NCBI GenBank assembly: GCA_020024475.1
Contig: JAHHTS010000123.1
Coordinates: forward strand, 1-5,821
Direction of reading: 5' to 3'
DNA: 5,821 nucleotides
Origin: Oscillospiraceae bacterium
GTDB lineage: Bacteria > Bacillota > Clostridia > Oscillospirales > Ruminococcaceae
In this document: positions 1 through 5,743 of the stretch, piece after piece
How positions within the stretch are numbered: position 1 is the stretch's first letter
Layout of the letters: every line of letters starts with the position of its first letter
Notes under the pieces: model-generated
Told to the model about the DNA's origin: nothing
The model's database searches: none
The model's input: only the letters and a program-made list of their open reading frames with translations
Position numbers and translations under genes: made by a program

Positions 1-19
1 ATTAACAACTGTAACGAAT

Positions 20-55
20 AAAAACCCCCTCTACTGCTTGGTTAAGTAAAGGGGG
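20..55 (-). terminator. Rho-independent terminator of the toroid lipoprotein gene
   Basis: Arms CCCCCTCTACT (25-35) and AGTAAAGGGGG (45-55) pair over 11 positions with one C/A mismatch, leaving a 9-base loop. Read on the minus strand, the stem is followed directly by TTTTT (24-20). It lies about 40 bases beyond the stop codon at 98-100. The plus strand has only AAAA after the stem, so the terminator works for the minus-strand gene. GC-rich stem base plus T-tract make this a confident call. Confidence 0.88.
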
Positions 56-97
56 AAAATATTAAAAGCACAATGCTCTTGTCTTTTTAATCATAAA

Positions 98-1336
98 TTA
101 TTCATCAATGTCTTTTTTAACTACATCATTTGTTTCAGTAATCTTTTCAGCTGCATCATCTGTGCTTTCAGTCGTTTCTATATGAGCTTTTTTATTTTTC
201 ATTGCATCTATTTCATTATCAGATAATTTACAACCATTTACATAATCGTATACGCCTTCTTTTTTCCATTTTGCAATTCTTACTCTTGAAGTTATAAACA
301 AGCCTATAAGGAATATAACCATAAATATGGCAAATACTTTCATCATGTTCACATACCGTGACCACCCTGGACTAAGTTTATTATGTGTACCACCAAGAAC
401 ATCTCTCATATCATAAATAGATGATAACCCTTCTTCAAAACGATATTGGCTTGCTAATCCCAAAAGTGCAAGTGATGTATCTTCTTTATTTCCTTTTTTT
501 GCTTCAGAATCAAAGGAAAAAGATCCGTCATCTCTTTGAAATGACATAATTTTTGACACAAGATCAATACCTTCAACATCATCGGCTGTATAACCCGCTG
601 TGTTAAGTGCAATAATTGTTTTTACAATGTCAGATTGTGAATCATCTTCTCTAATGTGCGAAATAAGATATTGTACACCATTTTTAACAGCATCTTGAAC
701 TGATGGCTCTTCGGTAAGCGCAAGTGCTGTAACTGCACTTGCTGTAATTTCGATAACCGACACATTAGAACCTTTATAGATGAACGAACCATTTTCTTGC
801 TGTAAACTCATAACAAAATCTATAAGATTTTGTCTTGTTAAATCACCTTTTTCGTACATTTGATACTTGCCAGATTCTAAAGCCGTTAAAGCATTTATTT
901 TGTTAATATAGCCACCTTCAAGCACAATGCTGTCATAACTTATACCTGTAGTAAGATCAGATGAAGCGGTTTTGTCAGCATATATTCCAACTGAAGTGAT
1001 TGCTAATATTGTTGGTGGATATCCCTCTGGAATTATTTTACCATGATCTGCAACCATATAACCATTAGATTTTATATAGTGGTCAAGCGATGTAACATAA
1101 AGTGTAGAGCGATTATGCCAATAGTCAATATAATTACTCCTGTTTAGTGCTATAACAGCTATCTCATCACCAAATGTTGGTTTATTAATCTTTTTAATAA
1201 GATATTTACCTGCTGAATCAATAGCCCGTTTCATTTCGGGGTCGCTACTTGTGTTACCACTTTTGCTGCATCCCACAAATAAAACAGATAGAACAACCGC
1301 CATAGCAAAAGCGGTAATACGTTTGAATTTTTTCAT
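98..1336 (-). CDS. Membrane lipoprotein with prenyltransferase/squalene-oxidase-like helical repeat domain and C-terminal transmembrane helix
   Basis: The protein is 412 residues and its exact function is not recognised. The N-terminus (KKFKR, a hydrophobic stretch, then LFVGC with Cys23) is a lipoprotein signal peptide; the -3 residue is Phe, a tolerated variant, so Cys23 should be lipidated outside the membrane. Residues from about 30 to 320 are mainly helical. They carry two motifs of the type found in alpha/alpha-toroid proteins (squalene cyclase, prenyltransferase, transcobalamin-like): SLQQENGSF at 177-185 and SFQRDDGSF at 265-273, each beside a helix pair such as SAVTALAL or TSLALLGLA. 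A single hydrophobic helix spans about 329-350, followed by RVRIAKWKKE (positive-inside) and a Thr/Glu/Asp-rich tail of about 50 residues, which should be cytoplasmic. The start at 1336 is chosen because GGAGG (1345-1341) lies 4 bases upstream. A further upstream ATG at 1396 would bury the signal peptide behind 20 extra residues. No catalytic residues of cyclases are recognisable, so a binding or scaffold role is as likely as an enzymatic one. Confidence 0.85.
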   Translation of the reverse strand: MKKFKRITAFAMAVVLSVLFVGCSKSGNTSSDPEMKRAIDSAGKYLIKKINKPTFGDEIAVIALNRSNYIDYWHNRSTLYVTSLDHYIKSNGYMVADHGKIIPEGYPPTILAITSVGIYADKTASSDLTTGISYDSIVLEGGYINKINALTALESGKYQMYEKGDLTRQNLIDFVMSLQQENGSFIYKGSNVSVIEITASAVTALALTEEPSVQDAVKNGVQYLISHIREDDSQSDIVKTIIALNTAGYTADDVEGIDLVSKIMSFQRDDGSFSFDSEAKKGNKEDTSLALLGLASQYRFEEGLSSIYDMRDVLGGTHNKLSPGWSRYVNMMKVFAIFMVIFLIGLFITSRVRIAKWKKEGVYDYVNGCKLSDNEIDAMKNKKAHIETTESTDDAAEKITETNDVVKKDIDE

Positions 1337-1350
1337 TTTTCCTCCAAAAA

Positions 1351-1366
1351 TGCATAGCTCTATGCA
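1351..1366 (-). promoter_or_regulatory. Inverted repeat in the leader of the lipoprotein gene, just upstream of its ribosome binding site
   Basis: The minus strand reads TGCATAGAGCTATGCA: two 7-base arms around a central AG. As RNA it would fold into a 6-bp stem with a GAGC loop ending five bases before the GGAGG ribosome binding site. As DNA it is a compact near-palindrome between the predicted transcription start and the start codon. It could be an operator or a translational control hairpin. It has no T-tract suited to termination, since only TTTTTGG follows. The sequence symmetry is clear; the role is inferred. Confidence 0.45.
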
Positions 1367-1381
1367 AAAAAATAAATCTAC

Positions 1382-1415
1382 ATTATAATTTATCAAATAT
1401 AATAGATAATGTCAA
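1382..1415 (-). promoter_or_regulatory. SigA-type promoter of the lipoprotein gene
   Basis: On the minus strand a perfect -35 TTGACA (1415-1410) is followed after 17 bases by TAAATT (1392-1387). A perfect TATAAT (1387-1382) overlaps it by one base and sits 22 bases from that -35, or 16 bases from a weaker TTATCT (1409-1404). Either choice places the start site near 1375-1380 and gives a leader of about 40 bases. The exact -10 cannot be decided from sequence alone. Confidence 0.55.
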
Positions 1416-1432
1416 TTTATTATAAAAAATAA

Positions 1433-1462
1433 TTGTCTTTTTTCTCAAAACTGTGATATACT
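1433..1462 (+). promoter_or_regulatory. Extended -10 promoter of the FemAB-family gene
   Basis: TTGTCT (1433-1438) is followed after 18 bases by TATACT (1457-1462), which is preceded by TG one base upstream (1454-1455), an extended -10 typical of low-GC Gram-positives. The predicted start is near 1469, leaving a 5' leader of about 90 bases. Its -35 lies only 17 bp from the -35 of the divergent lipoprotein promoter, so polymerases at the two promoters probably compete or are jointly regulated. A perfect TATAAT at 1467-1472 is an alternative -10 but lacks a good -35. Confidence 0.6.
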
Positions 1463-1559
1463 AATTTATAATGTAATTTTTTGACGTTGTTATAAATTGA
1501 ATATTATTCATTATATATTACAACATTCATTACAAACTAATCAGGGTTGGTCATAAATC

Positions 1560-2582
1560 ATGGAAATTTTATCTAAAAATCAATATGCAGAATTTGATGA
1601 ATTCTGTAACAATCATCCTCATGGTGCTTTTCAGCAAAGTCCAAGATGGGGTAATGTAAAAACTGAATGGAAAAGTGAAATTGTCGTAAGCCGAGATGAA
1701 AACGGAGCAATCATTGGCGGTATTTTTATTTTAATAAGAAAAATCGGAATAAAAAGTATGATGTATGCTTGTCGTGGTCCAGTATGTGACTATACAGATA
1801 AATCAGTTATCAAGGATTTACTGAATGGCATACAGGAAGTAGCCAAGAAATATAAAGCTTATGTTTTCATTATGGATCCACTTGTTATGGTAGATGATGC
1901 TAAAACAATTACTTTGTTTAAGGAATGTGGTTTAGAAATTAAAGAACATGCACCTTTTCATGATACCATTCAACCAAGATACAACTATATGCTTAGATAT
2001 ATCAAAGGTCTTACGCCTGATGAACTAATGGCAAAAATGAATCGTGACACTAGATATTATTTGCGCTACCCAGAAAAAAAAGGAGTTGTATGTAAAAATC
2101 TTGGTCTAGAAGGGCTTGATGATTTTTATAAAATCTATGCTGAAACAGGTGAAAGACAACGGTTTACCATTCGCCCAAAAGAATATTTTTCAAAAATGCT
2201 TAACGGCTTAGGCGATAACTGTCGTCTATATATGTGCTATTATGAAGGTAAACCTTTATGTGGTGGTGTAGCTGTTCAATATGCAGGCACAACAAGTCAT
2301 GTTTACGGATGCTCTAATGAGGAACATAGAAATGTTAGACCTACCTATCTATTGCAAAAATATCTAATGAATTGGGCTCTTGAAGGGGGATGCCACACAT
2401 ATGATATGCAAGGTGTCGCTCCTAGACCAGAAGACAATGAAGCTCTTTATAGAATTTTAAGTTTCAAGTCAAACTTTAATGGTGAAGTGGTTGAAACTGC
2501 TGGTGAATTTACAATCACTTATGATAAATTTTATGCTAAGCTAGTTAATATGGCATTAAAAGTAAGAAAAAAACTTAAATAA
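1560..2582 (+). CDS. FemAB-family peptidoglycan interpeptide-bridge aminoacyltransferase
   Basis: The product is 340 residues, cytoplasmic, with no signal peptide. FemAB-family enzymes transfer an amino acid from aminoacyl-tRNA to the stem peptide of a peptidoglycan precursor (lipid II or UDP-MurNAc-pentapeptide), building the interpeptide bridge. Family features visible in order are an N-terminal half with FQQSPRWGNVK, the YACRGPVCDY segment and FIMDPLV; MNRDTRYYLRYPEKKGV at about 160-175; and a second GNAT-like half with FYKIYAETGERQRF, GKPLCGGVAVQY and the C-terminal PTYLLQKYLMNWALEGGCHTYDMQGV block. The length matches short FemX-type enzymes (Weissella FemX is about 335 residues). No long coiled-coil arm like that of staphylococcal FemA is present. 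The amino acid transferred cannot be read from sequence. The start is the first in-frame ATG after the stop TAA at 1554-1556. The only Shine-Dalgarno-like site, AGGG at 1543-1546, lies a distant 13 bases upstream, so translation initiation may be weak. No terminator follows, so transcripts may continue into metG. Confidence 0.9.
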   Translation: MEILSKNQYAEFDEFCNNHPHGAFQQSPRWGNVKTEWKSEIVVSRDENGAIIGGIFILIRKIGIKSMMYACRGPVCDYTDKSVIKDLLNGIQEVAKKYKAYVFIMDPLVMVDDAKTITLFKECGLEIKEHAPFHDTIQPRYNYMLRYIKGLTPDELMAKMNRDTRYYLRYPEKKGVVCKNLGLEGLDDFYKIYAETGERQRFTIRPKEYFSKMLNGLGDNCRLYMCYYEGKPLCGGVAVQYAGTTSHVYGCSNEEHRNVRPTYLLQKYLMNWALEGGCHTYDMQGVAPRPEDNEALYRILSFKSNFNGEVVETAGEFTITYDKFYAKLVNMALKVRKKLK

Positions 2583-2585
2583 AAC

Positions 2586-2615
2586 TTGAAAATTATTGTT
2601 TATTTTTGTTATAGT
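2586..2615 (+). promoter_or_regulatory. Promoter of metG
   Basis: TTGAAA (2586-2591), an 18-base spacer and TATAGT (2610-2615) each match the SigA consensus at five of six positions. TG at 2607-2608 makes it an extended -10. It begins three bases after the stop codon of the upstream gene. The leader would be about 47 bases, too short for a T-box, so metG is probably not controlled by uncharged tRNA here. Confidence 0.6.
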
Positions 2616-2650
2616 ATTTTATATATAACTAAGTGTAATTTAATTTTCAA
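2586..2650. repeat. Ten-base perfect inverted repeat bracketing the metG promoter
   Basis: TTGAAAATTA (2586-2595) and TAATTTTCAA (2641-2650) are exact reverse complements 45 bases apart. The left arm contains the -35 element and the right arm ends seven bases before the metG ribosome binding site. In transcripts reading through from the upstream gene the arms could pair. At DNA level it could bind a repressor at two sites. Local AT-richness makes chance possible. Confidence 0.4.
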
Positions 2651-2668
2651 AATTTACGGAGGCAAAGA

Positions 2669-4615
2669 ATGGAAAAGAAAAAATTCTATATAACTACACC
2701 GATTTATTATCCATCAGATAAACTGCACATCGGTCACAGTTATACGACAGTAGCTTGTGATGCACTTGCTAGATACAAAAGATTGCAAGGTTATGACGTA
2801 ATGTACCTTACGGGTTCAGACGAACATGGCCAAAAAATTCAGGATAAAGCTGCTGCTACTGGCAAAACTCCAAAACAATATGTTGATGACATTGTAGTAT
2901 CTATTAAAGACTTATGGAAAATGCTTGATATAAGTTATGATAGATACATTCGCACAACTGACGACTATCATGTTGAAACCGTGCAAAAAATATTCAAAAA
3001 ACTTTATGACCAGGGTGATATTTACAAAGGCTTCTATGAAGGTATGTATTGCAAACCTTGTGAAACTTTCTGGACACAAAGTCAACTTGTAGATGGAAAA
3101 TGTCCTGACTGTGGAAGAGAAGTTTATGCTGCTAAAGAAGATGCATATTTCTTTAAACTTTCCAAATATGCTGACAAACTTTTGGCTCTTTATGAAGAAA
3201 ACCCACAATTTATACAGCCAGAAGCAAGAAAAAATGAGATGATTAGCTTTATAAAACAAGGTCTTCAAGATTTATGTGTTTCAAGAACAACCGTTAAATG
3301 GGGTATTCCTGTAACATTCGACCCTGAGCACACAGTTTATGTTTGGGTAGATGCATTGTCTAACTATATATCAGCTCTTGGTTATGAAAACGATAAGTAC
3401 AACGATTATGATAAATATTGGCCTGCTGATATACATATTGTGGGTAAAGAAATTCTTCGTTTTCATACAATAATATGGCCAGCAATGCTTATGGCTCTTG
3501 ATTTACCTCTTCCAAGTAGAGTATTCGGTCATGGATGGTTACTACTTGAAGGCGGAAAAATGAGTAAAAGCGTTGGAAATGTTGTAGACCCTGTTGTGCT
3601 ATGCAATCGTTATGGCGTTGATGCAGTTCGTTACTTCCTTTTAAGAGAAATTCCTTTTGGCAATGATGGTGTTTATACAAACGAAAGTCTTATTGCCCGT
3701 ATTAACTCTGATCTTGCAAATGACCTGGGAAACCTTGTTTCCAGAAGTGTCGCTATGATTGAAAAATACTTTGATGGTACTCTTCCTTATGAAAGAGAAT
3801 ATGATGATTTAGATAAAAGTCTTATCAATATGTGCGAAAATTTAACTACAAAAGTAGAAAAATACATGGATGAACTCAATATACCACAAGCTCTTGCGGA
3901 AATTTTCAAAGTTGTTCAGAGAGCAAATAAATACATTGATGAAACACAACCTTGGGTACTTGCTAAGGATGACTCTAACAAAACTCGTCTTGCAACAGTA
4001 CTGTATAATCTTGTTGAAGCACTACGTTTTGTTACTACATTGCTCCAGCCTTATATTCCTAATACACCTCCAAAAATTGCTGCACAACTTGGATTTATTT
4101 CTGACGACTTAACATATGAAAGTCTTAAAGAATTTGGCTTCAAAAAAGAAGTTTCTGTTAAAAAAGGTGATGTTATTTTTCCTAGAATTGATGTAGCAAA
4201 AGAGCTTGCTGCTATTGCTGCTGAAGAAGCAGCAAAAAAAGCTGAAAAAAACATCGATTCTAAACCTGAAGAAAAAGAGAAAAAAAGTGAAACAATCACA
4301 ATTGATGATTTCACAAAAGTAAATCTTATCATAGGAGTAATTAAGGATAGCGTTCCAGTTCCAAATGCTGATAAACTTCTTAATAACACAGTATTTGATG
4401 GCAAAAGAGAAAGAACGATTCTTTCCGGAATTCACGAATGGTATGAGCCTATTGATTTGATTGGGAAAAAAGTTATCATTATTGATAACCTTGCTCCAAG
4501 AAAAATGCGCGGTTTTGTAAGCGAGGGTATGCTTCTTGCTGCTGATATGCCTGATGGTTCTGCAAAAGTTATATTCGTTGATGATTCTGTTGTTCCAGGT
4601 AGCAAAATTAGATAA
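2669..4615 (+). CDS. metG: Methionine--tRNA ligase (MetRS) with C-terminal tRNA-binding domain
   Basis: The enzyme charges tRNA-Met with methionine using ATP and supplies both initiator and elongator Met-tRNA in the cytoplasm. The 648-residue product has every expected element. The class I HIGH motif is at 20-23 and the KMSKS loop at 297-301 (GGKMSKSVGN). The zinc knuckle between the Rossmann halves has four cysteines, C128-x2-C131 and C145-x2-C148. The anticodon-binding helical domain follows (about 360-500). A Lys/Glu/Ala-rich linker (about 505-540) then leads to a C-terminal OB-fold tRNA-binding domain (about 543-648; Trbp111/EMAPII type), which in other bacteria mediates dimerisation and tRNA affinity. 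The start is supported by GGAGG at 2658-2662, six bases upstream. It has its own promoter and terminator, so it can be expressed as a single gene. The downstream tatD neighbour matches the conserved Bacillota arrangement. Confidence 0.98.
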   Translation: MEKKKFYITTPIYYPSDKLHIGHSYTTVACDALARYKRLQGYDVMYLTGSDEHGQKIQDKAAATGKTPKQYVDDIVVSIKDLWKMLDISYDRYIRTTDDYHVETVQKIFKKLYDQGDIYKGFYEGMYCKPCETFWTQSQLVDGKCPDCGREVYAAKEDAYFFKLSKYADKLLALYEENPQFIQPEARKNEMISFIKQGLQDLCVSRTTVKWGIPVTFDPEHTVYVWVDALSNYISALGYENDKYNDYDKYWPADIHIVGKEILRFHTIIWPAMLMALDLPLPSRVFGHGWLLLEGGKMSKSVGNVVDPVVLCNRYGVDAVRYFLLREIPFGNDGVYTNESLIARINSDLANDLGNLVSRSVAMIEKYFDGTLPYEREYDDLDKSLINMCENLTTKVEKYMDELNIPQALAEIFKVVQRANKYIDETQPWVLAKDDSNKTRLATVLYNLVEALRFVTTLLQPYIPNTPPKIAAQLGFISDDLTYESLKEFGFKKEVSVKKGDVIFPRIDVAKELAAIAAEEAAKKAEKNIDSKPEEKEKKSETITIDDFTKVNLIIGVIKDSVPVPNADKLLNNTVFDGKRERTILSGIHEWYEPIDLIGKKVIIIDNLAPRKMRGFVSEGMLLAADMPDGSAKVIFVDDSVVPGSKIR

Positions 4616-4625
4616 TAAATATATT

Positions 4626-4656
4626 CACCATGTTCATTAAGTGAACATGGTGTTTT
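4626..4656 (+). terminator. Rho-independent terminator of metG
   Basis: A perfect 11-bp stem, CACCATGTTCA (4626-4636) with TGAACATGGTG (4642-4652), encloses the loop TTAAG and is followed by TTTTATTT. It begins 11 bases after the metG stop. Its arms share the nine bases CCATGTTCA/TGAACATGG with the terminator downstream of tatD. Confidence 0.93.
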
Positions 4657-4668
4657 ATTTATAATGCG

Positions 4669-4680
4669 TATAGCTATAGC
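4669..4680. repeat. Overlapping short palindromes upstream of the tatD promoter
   Basis: TATAGCTATA (4669-4678) and GCTATAGC (4673-4680) are perfect overlapping palindromes, 25-27 bases upstream of the tatD -35 element. They could be a regulator site, but such short AT-rich palindromes also arise by chance. Confidence 0.25.
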
Positions 4681-4704
4681 AACCTCTTATTTGGCAACGA
4701 ACTA

Positions 4705-4733
4705 TTGACATACTTTATATATTTTCGTATAAT
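4705..4733 (+). promoter_or_regulatory. tatD: Perfect-consensus SigA promoter of tatD
   Basis: TTGACA (4705-4710), exactly 17 bases, then TATAAT (4728-4733): twelve of twelve consensus positions at optimal spacing. The start site would be near 4740, leaving an AT-rich leader of about 113 bases before the tatD ATG. It lies just after the metG terminator, so tatD has independent, presumably strong constitutive transcription. Confidence 0.85.
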
Positions 4734-4810
4734 TCTTTTGCTTCAAATATATAAATAGTAAATAATATTTTATATTTTTATTATGTTTTTTAATATTTTA
4801 TATAATAATA

Positions 4811-4828
4811 TGGCAGTCTAAACAGCCA
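4811..4828 (+). promoter_or_regulatory. Small hairpin in the tatD leader
   Basis: TGGCAGT (4811-4817) pairs with ACAGCCA (4822-4828) over seven positions with one A/A mismatch and a four-base loop. It is the only GC-containing structure in an otherwise AT-rich leader and ends about 14 bases before the tatD ribosome binding site. It might tune translation or stabilise the message; no known riboswitch is recognised. Confidence 0.3.
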
Positions 4829-4852
4829 TTATTCATTTTGAAAGGAATATTT

Positions 4853-5626
4853 ATGGGTAAAATTTTTGACAGTCATTGTCACTATAATGATGATGCTTTT
4901 AAATCTGATTACAACGAAATTATCAAATATATTAAGGAGCACGGTGTTGGAACAATAACAAATATCGGTGCAAGTATAGAATCTTCTCGTATAGCTTTCC
5001 AACAGGCTAAAGAGAATGATTTTATGTACTGTTCAGTAGGTATTCATCCTGAATATGCTGCTCAAGCTCTAGATGATAAAATAATGGCAGAAATTGAAGA
5101 AATGCGGTTAGATCCAAAAGTTGTAGCTATTGGTGAAGCTGGATTAGACTATCATTACGAAAATAGCTATCCTGACGATATTCAAAAAGCAGCCTTTATC
5201 CGTCAAATAGAATTAAGTAATAAAATTGATAAGCCTCTTGTAGTTCACACGAGAGATGCAATGCAAGATACATTTGATATTTTTAACAATCATCCTGTAA
5301 AGAAAGGAGTGGTTCATTGCTATTCTGGAAGTCGGGAAAGTTGTAAAAAACTTATTAAAATGGGATTTTATATAGGTTTTACTGGTGTTCTCACATTTAA
5401 AAATGCCCGTAGAGCTTTAGAAAGCTTAAAAGTTGTACCGCTGAATAGATTATTAATTGAAACCGACTGTCCATATATGGCTCCAGAACCTAACAGAGGC
5501 AAGCGTTGTGATTCTTCAATGCTAGATTTTGTAGCACAAAAAATTGCTGATGAATTATCTATAACAAAACAAGAGGTTATCGACATAACAGAAAGAAATG
5601 CTAAATCATTCTACAATATAAAATAA
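4853..5626 (+). CDS. tatD: TatD-family metal-dependent hydrolase (DNase)
   Basis: The protein is 257 residues, cytoplasmic, of the amidohydrolase-like TIM-barrel TatD family, which cleaves nucleic acids (3'-5' exonuclease activity is known for E. coli TatD). All metal-site motifs are present: H8 and H10 in FDSHCH, E95 in IGEAGLDYH, H132 in HTRDA, H155 in VVHCYSG, and D205 in IETDCPYMAPEPNRGKR. Length is typical (about 255-265). Position 219 is Cys, where many relatives have Asn after RGKR; this is not a catalytic ligand. The ATG at 4853 is chosen because AAGGA (4842-4846) lies six bases upstream. A TTG at 4838 in the same frame overlaps the approach to that site and is less likely. In Bacillus the homologue yabD follows metS; here it also follows metG but has its own promoter. 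Specific physiological substrate is not known from sequence. Confidence 0.95.
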   Translation: MGKIFDSHCHYNDDAFKSDYNEIIKYIKEHGVGTITNIGASIESSRIAFQQAKENDFMYCSVGIHPEYAAQALDDKIMAEIEEMRLDPKVVAIGEAGLDYHYENSYPDDIQKAAFIRQIELSNKIDKPLVVHTRDAMQDTFDIFNNHPVKKGVVHCYSGSRESCKKLIKMGFYIGFTGVLTFKNARRALESLKVVPLNRLLIETDCPYMAPEPNRGKRCDSSMLDFVAQKIADELSITKQEVIDITERNAKSFYNIK

Positions 5627-5694
5627 TAAACACTTCTATAATATTATTTTAATTATAAAGTAAACTTATAAAATAAAAGTTAATATATATTATA

Positions 5695-5743
5695 TTAGTA
5701 AAAAGCCATGTTCAGTTTGAAACTGAACATGGCTTTTTACTAA
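5695..5743. terminator. Long bidirectional terminator downstream of tatD
   Basis: A perfect 23-bp stem (5695-5717 with 5721-5743) closes on a TGA loop. The core reads AAAAAGCCATGTTCAG on the left and CTGAACATGGCTTTTT on the right, so each strand shows a GC-containing stem followed by five T residues. It can therefore end tatD transcription and anything converging from the right. It is much longer than the other terminators here and contains the same CCATGTTCA/TGAACATGG arms as the metG terminator. Confidence 0.9.

Noticed and set aside
61..90. Second terminator hairpin just after the lipoprotein stop codon
   Set aside because: AAAA/TTTT and ACAA/TTGT can pair with a mismatch, but the stem is weak and AT-only at its base. 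The GC-rich terminator at 20-55 explains the region better.
1337..1396. Upstream ATG at 1396 extending the lipoprotein gene by 20 residues
   Set aside because: It would begin upstream of or at the predicted transcription start and displace the signal peptide from the N-terminus. GGAGG is correctly placed only for the ATG at 1336.
2620..2668. T-box riboswitch upstream of metG
   Set aside because: Only 86 bases separate metG from the previous gene and the leader is about 47 bases. No specifier stem, T-box sequence or antiterminator is present.
3870..4112. Plus-strand open frame in another frame of metG
   Set aside because: It lies wholly within the anticodon-binding domain coding region, with a Leu/His-rich composition typical of an out-of-frame shadow.
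4051..4435. Antisense open frames within metG
   Set aside because: They are opposite a clear MetRS coding frame, are rich in Phe/Ser/Ile as expected for reverse reading of Lys/Glu-rich sequence, and have no plausible domains. The other minus-strand frames inside metG (2912-3268, 3489-3680) and tatD (5368-5586) were rejected for the same reason.
4734..4810. Replication origin or AT-rich unwinding element in the tatD leader
   Set aside because: It is simply an AT-rich untranslated leader. There are no DnaA boxes, iterons or replication genes nearby.
4838..4852. TTG start for tatD five codons upstream
   Set aside because: The ribosome binding site AAGGA falls inside this extension and is ideally spaced for the ATG at 4853. 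TatD proteins normally begin right before the DSHCH-type motif.
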